Shown: positions 25,204 through 33,718, numbered from the stretch's first letter. The stretch: 35,521 nt of DNA from Euryarchaeota archaeon UBA91 (GCA_002499705.1 DAMU01000079.1:1-35521); one strand, 5' to 3'. A program made the numbers and translations. Notes: generated by a model not told the origin, from the letters alone.

Positions 25204-27204
25204 ATGGTAGAACTGCCGCAAGGAGATGTGACAGAAGTTCGTCGAGGCGGACCTGAATCTTTGCGATTACTTTCTACAGATATGGCCCGTTTAGGGACCT
25301 CAGGATATATCCGCATTGAGCGAAGACCAAAAGAGCAAATGCCTCGGATAGGGCATATTGCGTTTCTTGAAGGAAAGCCGATGTTCGCCTTACATGAAGC
25401 CGATGCAATATCAATGTCGCTTGAAGCATTACTGGATATCGAAAACGATGCTGCACTTCTTGATGCTTTACTCGCCATTCATGAATTATCCTTACCAGAT
25501 GCAGAAAATATCCTCACTCTCTACCCCGAGGCTCATTTCCAAATGGATGAATCTTCGGATACAAAGAACGATGACCACCAATGGTGGTCAAAGACAAATA
25601 TCCGATCGAGTTCTTGGAGTAGGGAAGAACGCTTACCTGAACTTGAAGTCGTTGTTGAAGCACCTGAAGCGATTCGGCAACGAAGCAAAGCACTCATGCA
25701 ACGGCATGATGGACTTGAAAAAATGTTACGGCCCGGAGATGCTTACTTCTTTGACTCAAGAAACCCAGCTCCGTTGTTTGACCTTGCAGGCCACTTAGCG
25801 GTTCATGGACGTCCATTGTTCGTACTTGCACGGCACGACATTGAAGCACTCAATGTCGAGCATAACATTCCTATCGCTTCAAGTTCCTGGCTTTCTGAAA
25901 ACGGTGATGTTCGTTCAACAGACCCAGCATTAGAAAATATTCGACGTCGAATTGATGCATTCTTGTGGGAGAACCTTCGTGCAGTAATTGTTCTTGAAGG
26001 AGTTGAGTATTTGGCAAGCCTGCATGGAGATGATAAGGTCGTCAATTTCCTCCGAGATATTGTTGACGGTGTCCGACTTGAAGACCACCTCTTTTTGGTG
26101 ACCGGAGACTTCAATGCTTTCCCTCTCACGACAAGAGAACATTTGTCACGATATATGTCCAATATTGAGCCGTCTGTTCTTGAGCATTGGAACCTTGAAC
26201 CAGACTTGATTCTTGACCATCCACTCTGTGCACCACCAAGTGAGGAAGAAGGGAAATGGATTGAACAACAACTTCAGCAAGCGATATCTGCATCGAACTC
26301 TGAAAATTTCTCATCCCAAACTACAGTCTTTGGGACAATGGAGGGTGGAGTGGAGTCACCAGATTCCGAGGCCATCATCGCTGCAACAGAAACGCTTGAA
26401 ACAGTCGCACGAGAATGGAGTCATCCGGAACAACCAACGTCAACTGAACACGTTTCATCCGAAATCGAAAACGAAACTCAAGCAGTACCCAGTGTAACTG
26501 AAACCGTCGAACAAGCCCCCGTGCTCCCACCCGCAGAAATGCAAGAGGATGAAGGAAAACCTACACATCTGGATGCAGAGGATAATTCGCCTCCAGTCCA
26601 AGTTACCAAAACTGTTGTAACACATCCAGAAAAGTCACATGATGAATCAAACAAAACCAGCGGTCCTCGGCCGGCTCAACGCGTTCGCCGAAGAAAGAAA
26701 AACACTAGCCCGCAAAAAACCGCTCGTAATCAACGTGCAATACAGGCAGCGGCGGTCCATGCGGTTGACGCCAAGGAGTTGAGTGAAATTCAGAGTGTGC
26801 GCTCGACCCAAAGGAGTTCTTTTGCAAATTCACTTGAGGCCTATGCAGACCGTCAAGACCAAGCGTTGGAAAGCATACGTGCCCAATATTCTCCTCAGAG
26901 CGATTCATCACTGAAGAATTCTACAATCGTCTTCAAAGACATTCAAGATGTTGAAGTACGGATTTCTTCAACGCAAAGAGGCTCGATAGAATCGGTCAAA
27001 AGCCGAAGGCCGGTCAATACAGAAACAAAGCTTACACCCCTGAGTGCCCGACCCGGTGCTGGAAAATCAGCAAAATCCAAAACGGTCAATCGTGAGTCTG
27101 CTTCTCGAAAACAATCGGAGTCATCCATTGAAAACAAACTTAGCATTTGGGAAATCGAAGACCGTGAACGACTTAGAAAAGAGTTAGAGGAGGAGAAATC
27201 ATGA
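25204..27204 (+). CDS. DUF835 protein with N-terminal DUF4388-like domain and long disordered tail
   Basis: A 666-aa protein. Residues ~20-110 (TSGYIRIER...GHIAFLEGKPMFALHEADA) resemble DUF4388/PatA-N-type domains, which read as SGxLxLxx...GxIxFxxGxxxxA. Residues ~172-325 match archaeal DUF835: LRPGDAYFF, HGRPLFVLARHD, LENIRRRIDAFLWENLRAVIVLEGVEYLASLHG, FLRDIVDGVRLEDHLFLVTGDFNAF. DUF835 is a RecA/KaiC-like fold of unknown function often found in archaeal signalling proteins. From ~340 the chain is disordered and acidic, with a basic cluster at 489-511 (PAQRVRRRKKNTSPQKTARN), then a C-terminal helical stretch. ATG 25204 lies behind a hairpin holding its Shine-Dalgarno. The stop overlaps the next start (ATGA), so the product probably partners the AAA+ protein. 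Confidence 0.8.
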   Translation: MVELPQGDVTEVRRGGPESLRLLSTDMARLGTSGYIRIERRPKEQMPRIGHIAFLEGKPMFALHEADAISMSLEALLDIENDAALLDALLAIHELSLPDAENILTLYPEAHFQMDESSDTKNDDHQWWSKTNIRSSSWSREERLPELEVVVEAPEAIRQRSKALMQRHDGLEKMLRPGDAYFFDSRNPAPLFDLAGHLAVHGRPLFVLARHDIEALNVEHNIPIASSSWLSENGDVRSTDPALENIRRRIDAFLWENLRAVIVLEGVEYLASLHGDDKVVNFLRDIVDGVRLEDHLFLVTGDFNAFPLTTREHLSRYMSNIEPSVLEHWNLEPDLILDHPLCAPPSEEEGKWIEQQLQQAISASNSENFSSQTTVFGTMEGGVESPDSEAIIAATETLETVAREWSHPEQPTSTEHVSSEIENETQAVPSVTETVEQAPVLPPAEMQEDEGKPTHLDAEDNSPPVQVTKTVVTHPEKSHDESNKTSGPRPAQRVRRRKKNTSPQKTARNQRAIQAAAVHAVDAKELSEIQSVRSTQRSSFANSLEAYADRQDQALESIRAQYSPQSDSSLKNSTIVFKDIQDVEVRISSTQRGSIESVKSRRPVNTETKLTPLSARPGAGKSAKSKTVNRESASRKQSESSIENKLSIWEIEDRERLRKELEEEKS

Positions 27205-29237
27205 GTGTTCGGCGAGAAAAATTAGCCCTCGCTCTGGAATTGGCGAAACAACGGCTTAATCAATCCGAATCAGGTATTGACCGGGTATCGACACCTCCAA
27301 AAAAGGAAGAAAAATCTCGTTCCAAATCGAAGATGAACAGAATACTTGGGAGGGATGTCAAAGACCAACGGGGTAGCACTCTCCTGCAAAGAACAGGTGT
27401 AGCACAACGGCCAACTTTTGATTTGGTTGCTGATAATGTATTGGGCAAAGAGAGCAAACGCAGGTCTCCTGCCATCGATCTGCGTTCCACTGGCGATTCA
27501 CTCTCGGACATAGCTGCTCGAAGAATACGCTCCCTACGGCAGCGAACCTACGACCAGATCGAAGAGGTAGTCGAAGAAGAGGAAATTGGATTTTTGGGAC
27601 TTGAAGAGGATGGACGACCAATATGGGAACGTATCCTTGATGAACAACGGGGACGGGTGAGTCACGCATTGCCTGAAGAAATAGCACCCGTGGATAATTC
27701 ATCACCTTTCCATCATGATGTTGTAATTCCCGTCGAAGGACAATGGCCTACACGCTTGCGCTCAGATATTCGAATGAGTTTCAAACAATGGTTTACGACC
27801 GAAGAAAACATTCGCGCAACACAAGCCGCTGAAGCAATCGTTGATTCACCTGGGGGACAACTCAACCCAATGCTGTTTATCGGACCATCTGAAACCGGAC
27901 GCTCCCATCTTCTTCACGCCATATCTCAAGCCATTTTACGCCGCCAAGAAGGCGGTGTTTACTTACTCTCTGCAACTGATTTTTCTGGAATGGAGCGGTT
28001 ACCAATCGGTTGGCAAGATACACTGGTAAACGCTCGATTGTTGGCCATTGATGACATTCACGAATGTGCAGATAATGCAGACCTCGCTCATGAAATCGGA
28101 ACGATGCTCGATTATGCTTTGAACATGGGAGTTCATGTTTTACTTTCTTCACAATCCGAACCTGATACGTGGCCAACGTCTCGATTATGGGAATTAACGC
28201 GTCATGCAGCATCAGTAAAAATCGGGAGTCCAAAAGTCGCGAGTATGATTCTCTATGCTCGAAATTTGGCTCAGAAGAAGGGTTACATCTTTGACGATGC
28301 TCAACTCAAAAGCATTGTCTTGCAAGACAATATTGGATGGCGAGCGACAAAGGCAAACTTCGATTTAGTTGCTCTTGCCGTTGACTCAGGACAAGAGATT
28401 GTTGATGGCCAAGATGTGTATTCACTTCTTTCGAATCAATCATTGGACACTACAGAAGTTGCACCGAGCGTTCAAGAAAAGGTCGAAGATATTGCTTCCC
28501 GTCTCATTTCAACTGCTGTTGACACTGTTTACAGTGATACTGTTCATGGAGGAATCGATTTGTATTCTGAACTTCCAGAGATAGGAGATGATGCATATCA
28601 ACCTCCTGATTTGGACATCGATTCGATGAGAAAACAAGCAGATGAACGGCATGCAGCTCATCTCAAATTTGCTCTGGAGGATACGGCTCCTGCCGCATCT
28701 TCGGTCCTCGCTTTACACGAAAGAGAAGAACACCTTATCGCTAGAAAAGGAAAAATTGAGCAACGTGATTACGGGCTTGCTGCTGATGTGCTAACCGAAT
28801 TAGACGAAGCTTTTGATTCTCAAATCAATGCCTTTGAAAATGAACTTCGAGAAAGTTCAATGCAACTTGCAAACATTGAGAATAAGTTAGTGAATTTGTC
28901 TGAGCGCACCCCTGATGCATCAATGGATGAATTGATTTCAATTGCCGATGAACTACGCTCAATGGAACAGAGTCTAACCGAATTTGACCCAGAACGTGAG
29001 CCCTGGCCAGATATGGAACCAGATGAACTCTCAAAGAAATCTCGACGTAAAGTAGGTCGACGCAAATCAAATCCGAACACTGAAGCATTGGAAAGCCACG
29101 ACCCAGAAGGTGAATGGAACATTGATGCGAAAAGCGTGGATATGCTGGATCTGCTCGATGACCAAGAAGACACGAGACTGATACGCCTCGCTCGGATGAG
29201 GCAAATTACTACACTCGTCTCAGGTGAGGAAGAATGA
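27201..29237 (+). CDS. DnaA-like AAA+ ATPase lacking domain IV, Walker A Lys replaced by Arg
   Basis: A 678-aa protein. Residues ~193-400 follow DnaA domain III in order: FKQWFTTEENIRATQAAEAIVD (cf. DnaA F..FV.G..N..A..AA..VA), NPMLFIGPSETGRSHLLHAI (222-241), VYLLSATDF, Walker B LLAIDDIHE (280-288), sensor I HVLLSSQSEPDTWP (312-325) and a C-terminal lid with GWRATKANFDLVAL. The P-loop reads GPSETGRSH, with Arg where Lys is expected. No DnaA domain IV helix-turn-helix is present. The N-terminal 120 residues are basic and the C terminus (~480-610) is a predicted coiled coil. It overlaps its neighbours by 4 bases on both sides. A Hda/IstB-like regulator or a filament-forming ATPase are alternatives to replication initiation. 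Confidence 0.8.
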   Translation: MSVRREKLALALELAKQRLNQSESGIDRVSTPPKKEEKSRSKSKMNRILGRDVKDQRGSTLLQRTGVAQRPTFDLVADNVLGKESKRRSPAIDLRSTGDSLSDIAARRIRSLRQRTYDQIEEVVEEEEIGFLGLEEDGRPIWERILDEQRGRVSHALPEEIAPVDNSSPFHHDVVIPVEGQWPTRLRSDIRMSFKQWFTTEENIRATQAAEAIVDSPGGQLNPMLFIGPSETGRSHLLHAISQAILRRQEGGVYLLSATDFSGMERLPIGWQDTLVNARLLAIDDIHECADNADLAHEIGTMLDYALNMGVHVLLSSQSEPDTWPTSRLWELTRHAASVKIGSPKVASMILYARNLAQKKGYIFDDAQLKSIVLQDNIGWRATKANFDLVALAVDSGQEIVDGQDVYSLLSNQSLDTTEVAPSVQEKVEDIASRLISTAVDTVYSDTVHGGIDLYSELPEIGDDAYQPPDLDIDSMRKQADERHAAHLKFALEDTAPAASSVLALHEREEHLIARKGKIEQRDYGLAADVLTELDEAFDSQINAFENELRESSMQLANIENKLVNLSERTPDASMDELISIADELRSMEQSLTEFDPEREPWPDMEPDELSKKSRRKVGRRKSNPNTEALESHDPEGEWNIDAKSVDMLDLLDDQEDTRLIRLARMRQITTLVSGEEE

Positions 29238-29701
29238 GGGGCCCTTGGTGGATGAAGGGAGTTGAATTTTCCTGCCAAGAAGGGTGTGGAAGATGCTGTG
29301 ATGAACCAGGAGGAATTGTCTACCTTTCACCGCGTGATGCTGAGAGAATTTCTCAAAGCCATGAGATGAACGTCGAAGACTGGCTGGAACGAGATTGTCG
29401 ACAGACACTTGATGGGCGTTATGTATTGAAGAGCCGACCAGTTGATGATGTTTGCATTTATCTTGATGAGAACAAGCAATGCTCAATATATTCAGTACGG
29501 CCACAACAATGTGCAGCATTTCCATGGTGGGGAGAAAATCTAGCGACTGAACGTGCTTGGAAGAAAGTCAAAGAGGAATGCCCCGGGCTAACTGCAGAAG
29601 ATGCCATTGTCATCGATGGTGAGACCATTCGCATCCAGGTCTTTGCCGACCGTGAATCTACCAAGGGATTCCGTTCATGGCCAGCGTGGAATCGAAATTA
29701 G
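29234..29701 (+). CDS. YkgJ-family Cys-cluster (zinc/iron-chelate binding) protein
   Basis: A 155-aa protein. It has FSCQEGCGRCCDEPGG near the N terminus (C14, C18, C21, C22) and C74, C83 and C93 in the pattern VCIYLDENKQCSIYSVRPQQCAAFPWW, which is the UPF0153/YkgJ family. These proteins bind Zn or Fe through the cysteines; the biological role is poorly known, and a link to Fe-S or flagellar-type modification has been proposed for some. ATG 29234 overlaps the stop of the AAA+ gene by 4 bases. It is the last gene of the three-gene operon. Whether it functions with the other two or simply shares transcription cannot be told. Confidence 0.85.
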   Translation: MRGPWWMKGVEFSCQEGCGRCCDEPGGIVYLSPRDAERISQSHEMNVEDWLERDCRQTLDGRYVLKSRPVDDVCIYLDENKQCSIYSVRPQQCAAFPWWGENLATERAWKKVKEECPGLTAEDAIVIDGETIRIQVFADRESTKGFRSWPAWNRN

Positions 29702-29760
29702 AAGCCTTCACCCCAAAACAATGAAACGGATTCGAAAATATTGATTTTAGAAGAGCCGCC

Positions 29761-29767
29761 TTTATAC
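29761..29767 (+). promoter_or_regulatory. TATA box of the citrate synthase gene
   Basis: TTTATAC lies 36-42 bases before ATG 29803. A start site about 25 bases downstream falls near 29788, leaving a ~15-base leader with GGCGGAG. The in-frame ATG at 29773 would then lie upstream of the transcript, which supports 29803 as the start. Confidence 0.55.
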
Positions 29768-29802
29768 GAAAGATGTATGTGGGTGTAATCGGCGGAGATT
29801 CT

Positions 29803-30969
29803 ATGTCCAAGAACGAGGTGCTTTTGGAGGTGACTGAAAAGCACCTCAACACAGGTCTACGAGGAATTCCTGTAGGCACGTGTCGCACTTCGTTTGTCAC
29901 ACCCTCTGAAGGCGTTCACTACTGCGGCTACCCAATTGCAGAACTCGCAGCATTTGACCCTGAGGATATCGTATACCTCTTGTTTAACAAAGAATTACCG
30001 AATGAAGAGCAATCAGCGGCCATTCGCCAAGACCTATCAAATCGTGCTGCTGTTCCTGGTGACCTCGAATCTGTGCTCAAAAACCTCCCCAAATCGGGTC
30101 ATCCAATGGATTGGCTGAGCGTTGGAATCCACACTCTAGGAATGATGGAGACGACCAATAACTGGAAAGAAGATGCTCTCAATCTTATCGCACGAATGCC
30201 TCGTTTGATGGGACTCATCTTTAGAATCCGAGAAGGCCGTGGAGAAAATATCCCAAGCGATGACACTTCCCTTTCAATGGTTGAACGCTTTGTTCAATGC
30301 CTTGATTTGCCGAATGCAGATTCTGAAAAAATGAAGAAAATCATTTCTACTTATCTCGTCCTCCACATGGACCACGGGGGTGGAAATCTTTCGACTTTTA
30401 CTGGCAAGGCGATTGCATCAAGCAAGGCTACGGTCTATTCCGCTATGGCCGGTGCAATGAATGCACTGTCTGGACCACTGCATGGACGAGCAAATCAATC
30501 GTGTTTGGAATTTGTCTTGAAAGTGGGCACCAGTGACCCTGCCGAAGTTGAAGCATTCGTTCGAGCAGAACTCGCAGCGAACCGTCCAATCTTTGGATTT
30601 GGCCATGCAGTTCTTCGCTCAGAAGACCCCCGTGCTACTGTTCAATTTGAATTGGGTTCCCAAATTTGCCCTGAGGATGAAAATTTCAAGATTATTACAA
30701 CTCTTCGTGAAGTTGCACCTCGGGTATTGGCTGAAAACCCGAAAATCAGTAATCCAAATGCCAATGTCGATATCGCCAGTGGTGCACTTTTACATCATGC
30801 TGGCTTGACCGATCCAACCTACTACACTACGTTCTTTGGATGGGCTCGAGTTTCGGGAATTGGAGCACAAATCGTTGATGAAAGAAGCGTATTCCGTGAC
30901 GGGAAAGGCCTTCCAATTTACAGGCCAAAATACATCGCTGAAGGTCAAAATCTTCGCCACGTAGAATGA
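29803..30969 (+). CDS. gltA: Citrate synthase (possibly 2-methylcitrate synthase)
   Basis: Condenses oxaloacetate and acetyl-CoA into citrate. From ATG 29803 it is 388 aa, the short archaeal/Gram-positive class. Active-site residues are H191 in HMDHGGGNLSTFT, H227 in GPLHGRAN, H268 in GFGHAVLRSEDPR and D323 in NVDIASGALL. The C terminus has RPKYIAEGQNLR. The frame is open from 29773, but MSKNEVLLEV with GGAG upstream fits both TATA position and family. It is a single-gene unit; the 3' end lies 2 bases from the convergent glycerophosphodiesterase gene. The Ala in IASG (usually FYSG) and the R in GPLHGRAN (usually G) are minor differences. Confidence 0.93.
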   Translation: MSKNEVLLEVTEKHLNTGLRGIPVGTCRTSFVTPSEGVHYCGYPIAELAAFDPEDIVYLLFNKELPNEEQSAAIRQDLSNRAAVPGDLESVLKNLPKSGHPMDWLSVGIHTLGMMETTNNWKEDALNLIARMPRLMGLIFRIREGRGENIPSDDTSLSMVERFVQCLDLPNADSEKMKKIISTYLVLHMDHGGGNLSTFTGKAIASSKATVYSAMAGAMNALSGPLHGRANQSCLEFVLKVGTSDPAEVEAFVRAELAANRPIFGFGHAVLRSEDPRATVQFELGSQICPEDENFKIITTLREVAPRVLAENPKISNPNANVDIASGALLHHAGLTDPTYYTTFFGWARVSGIGAQIVDERSVFRDGKGLPIYRPKYIAEGQNLRHVE

Positions 30970-30971
30970 CT

Positions 30972-32120
30972 TCATTTGAAGACTGGCCGAGAGGTTTTAC
31001 CTGAACCTCGATGACCAATCAATCGTATTGATTCCCACGGAGGAGATGAACCGCCTGCCTGTTCAAGAATTTGAGTTGTTGGATTTTCCCATTGCCATCT
31101 TTTCCTCCACATGTTGACTAAATCGGTTCTACGTTCATCATCGCATTCCGCCCATGGACATGTTTCAGACTTGAGTTCGCGCAAGATATCAAGATGATTT
31201 TCCTGAGTGGCGTTGTCAAGTTTCTGTTGTTGTATCGCATCTAAAGGACGAGTTCCTGGTTGAGTCCAGCGTGCATGACCAGATGGAAGCCAAGTCATAT
31301 TGGGGTCCGAACAATCCGTAAGTCCGGTTAGGCCTGCAGAAAGCAAATCATGTTCAACATGAAGAGAAGTGGGCCACACATAGATTGGGAAACCACGTTG
31401 CTGAGCGCTCAATCTTGCTGCTTTGGCTCCGTGTAAACCACCGGAAAAGCCCAGCGGAATCAAACTTTTAGGAGGCAAGAAGTACTCAATTGCACATGGA
31501 GACATCGATGCTCCGGAACGCCGGTGAGATTCAATAAGACGAGCAAGTGATGTAAAGAAAAACTGGGTTCCAGACCTCACTCTTTTGGTATAATAATTAC
31601 CAAAAGGAGGGACATAGGGAACCAATTCTGCCCAAGGTCGTTGAATTTTGGAAGACTGAACAGATGATTTCATGCCAGTATGAAAGGAGTAAAATACCGT
31701 ATTTTCAGAAGGTACTTCAAACTCTTGAAGAATCGTTTGTGTCTTTTCCATCATCATAGAAACATGTGATATGTGTTGTTTCTTACCAAAAAATCCACCT
31801 CCATACAGTGCACGAGGGTGAGGCCTCTTGAATTCGATACAACCCATCTTTCCGTTATCCACCCATTCTGAACGAAGCTGAGTATCTTCAAGTAATGAGC
31901 GAAATGAGATGAAACCTTGTGATGTTAATTCATCAAGAGTATGATTTTCAGTCCATGCAAAGGAATGCGGTTGTTTGCCTTTAGGAACTGAAATTTTAAC
32001 ATCGTGGTGGATAACTAACTCTTGGTCTTGAGTTAGACGCACATCAAACTCAATCCCGTCATTATGCTGGATGGCATGACGGAGACTTTCAAGTGTATTC
32101 TCGGGAGGCTGTTGCCACAT
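30972..32120 (-). CDS. Glycerophosphodiester phosphodiesterase, apparently circularly permuted
   Basis: Hydrolyses glycerophosphodiesters to glycerol-3-phosphate (or the archaeal glycerol-1-phosphate equivalent) and an alcohol. From ATG 32120 it is 382 aa. The GDPD metal and catalytic set is present: PENT (6-9), E24/D26 in IEFDV, H38/H39 in VIHHD and E96/K98 in CIEFK. In the known family the HRG motif comes first, before PENT. Here the protein begins at WQQPPENT, and IRLIGHRGSGKT appears at the C terminus with the catalytic His at 370. An in-frame TAG at 32139-32141 excludes an N-terminal HRG. The order fits a TIM barrel with strand β1 moved to the end. ATG 32120 is preceded by GAGGTC (GTG 32129 is an alternative). 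It is divergent from a PAP2 gene. Confidence 0.85.
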   Translation of the reverse strand: MWQQPPENTLESLRHAIQHNDGIEFDVRLTQDQELVIHHDVKISVPKGKQPHSFAWTENHTLDELTSQGFISFRSLLEDTQLRSEWVDNGKMGCIEFKRPHPRALYGGGFFGKKQHISHVSMMMEKTQTILQEFEVPSENTVFYSFHTGMKSSVQSSKIQRPWAELVPYVPPFGNYYTKRVRSGTQFFFTSLARLIESHRRSGASMSPCAIEYFLPPKSLIPLGFSGGLHGAKAARLSAQQRGFPIYVWPTSLHVEHDLLSAGLTGLTDCSDPNMTWLPSGHARWTQPGTRPLDAIQQQKLDNATQENHLDILRELKSETCPWAECDDERRTDLVNMWRKRWQWENPTTQILEQAGGSSPPWESIRLIGHRGSGKTSRPVFK

Positions 32121-32140
32121 TGACCTCACTAAGCAACCCT

Positions 32141-33670
32141 ATGGAGCGCCCCCTTCTAAGGCCTGCCATTTGGAAAGGCTGGTTTCTGTTCAAAGGAATC
32201 ATACTGGCTTATATGGCTCATCTATTCCCCGCAATTATGGACCCGTATCAAATCATGATGGGGCTCATCTTACTTCTCACTCCGTTTATCTGCTGGATTT
32301 TTACTCTCCATGACACATCAATGAGAACTCCTTACAAAAAATGGTTGCAAGTGATTCATGACCAACGGTTTTACCTTCACGCATTGGGATATCTCGTCAT
32401 TATTCGATGGAAGGCACTCACGGATAGATTGAATGAGCCAATCAAAACCCAAACCGGGCACTGGACTGAAGCGGTGTATGCGTTTGAAGGAGAACTGACT
32501 TTTCATATTCAACAATTTTTCCTCAACGATACGCTGACAGCGTTTCTCAATTTCCATTACTTGTTCATTTACCTGTTTTTAATTTACGTTACAACGGTGT
32601 ATTTCGCTTACACAGGTGATAGAGATATGACAGATAAAGTCACTTTGAATTATTTACTCATTTATGCACTTGCAGTCCCCTATTATCTATTTTTTAATGT
32701 TGAAGTCACATCTTCTTGGATTCCTGGGATGGAATCCCTTCTCTATCACGAAGGATGGTATAGTGTATTTTATGCGACTCACGATCCTTTAGACAATGCC
32801 GTTCCTTCTCTCCACGTTGCTATTCCGTTTGGAATACTCCTCCTCAATTACTTACATGTAAAAGAAAAAGGTATCACTCTGAAAGAATGGCGTCACTATC
32901 GCTATCATATGTTTATTCTTGTCAATACCATTCTTTTCACATTCACGATATTATATCTTGGAATACACTGGCTCATTGACATCCCGTTGGGGATGATTAT
33001 TGGGGGAATAGGAGCGTTATTCATTCACCACTTACAACCTCGACTGAGGAATGATCATGGGAGTTTCTTCAAGGGATTCACGCCTAAAAAAATCCGCCAA
33101 CATTTGCTGGTCGAAGGAATTGTTACCTTGCTCATGCTCACGACCATCCTCATGGCAGTTCAAGTTCAAACTGAAACAGTGAACGAACGAGTCTCTTTCC
33201 AACTTGGACCGGAGGATTCACGTTTCGAAATAATTCAGAAATTTGACCCTGGCATGCAAGTCAATTCAAATGTCACGAACCTTGATGATACACTTACTAT
33301 GGAAGTTGTTCTCATCATGGTGGACCTTGCGCCTCCAATAATGGAAAACGGTTCAATAGACTGGAGTATCGCCCGAAGTCTTGGAGAGGTCCACACAGTT
33401 GGACCTGAATCGACACTCCACATACCTATCGAGTCACCAAAAGTTTTCCACTACATCATGATGCATAACCCGAGTAATTCTGATTCCGGTGATGTGATTC
33501 AAGTTCGTATCTTAAACGATTATCACGAGGACCTGATGGGGCAAGCAATATTCCTCTCATTAGCATCTTTATGGATGACTGGTTTTGTTTTTAATCGCAT
33601 ACGGAGACTGAAGAAGTATAATCGAAGATTCTACGACTCAACCCCTTCACATCTCTGGGAGCAAGAGTGA
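32141..33670 (+). CDS. PAP2-superfamily membrane phosphatase/transferase
   Basis: A 509-aa integral membrane protein of the type-2 phosphatidic acid phosphatase / inositol-phosphorylceramide synthase group. Numbered from ATG 32141, residues ~213-236 contain DNAVPSLHVAIPFG, the PSxH motif with its catalytic His, and YLGIHWLIDIPLG (~275-287) gives the H...D motif. About eight hydrophobic segments lie in residues 10-300. A 120-residue, β-rich extracytoplasmic domain (~345-470, VQVQTETVNERVSFQLGPED...) and a final TM (~475-495) follow. Such enzymes cleave or exchange phosphate head groups of lipids. ATG 32141 starts the best family match; 32093 would overlap the divergent gene. Only 20 bases separate the two divergent ATGs. 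Confidence 0.85.
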   Translation: MERPLLRPAIWKGWFLFKGIILAYMAHLFPAIMDPYQIMMGLILLLTPFICWIFTLHDTSMRTPYKKWLQVIHDQRFYLHALGYLVIIRWKALTDRLNEPIKTQTGHWTEAVYAFEGELTFHIQQFFLNDTLTAFLNFHYLFIYLFLIYVTTVYFAYTGDRDMTDKVTLNYLLIYALAVPYYLFFNVEVTSSWIPGMESLLYHEGWYSVFYATHDPLDNAVPSLHVAIPFGILLLNYLHVKEKGITLKEWRHYRYHMFILVNTILFTFTILYLGIHWLIDIPLGMIIGGIGALFIHHLQPRLRNDHGSFFKGFTPKKIRQHLLVEGIVTLLMLTTILMAVQVQTETVNERVSFQLGPEDSRFEIIQKFDPGMQVNSNVTNLDDTLTMEVVLIMVDLAPPIMENGSIDWSIARSLGEVHTVGPESTLHIPIESPKVFHYIMMHNPSNSDSGDVIQVRILNDYHEDLMGQAIFLSLASLWMTGFVFNRIRRLKKYNRRFYDSTPSHLWEQE

Positions 33671-33718
33671 CATTGACAATGAGTGTGTGTTATGAGGGTC
33701 AGCCCTCTGCATACATCA

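Noticed and set aside
25134..25478. A 114-codon minus-strand frame over the DUF835 leader
   Set aside because: Ser/Ala-rich antisense frame crossing the hairpin and the start of a well-supported gene.
27850..28400. Active replication initiator DnaA and an oriC nearby
   Set aside because: Domain IV is missing, the Walker A Lys is changed, and I saw no cluster of DnaA boxes or AT-rich unwinding region next to the gene.
29702..29802. Possible small RNA gene before citrate synthase
   Set aside because: The 101-base gap is AT-rich and explained by the citrate synthase promoter; no cloverleaf or stable fold was evident.
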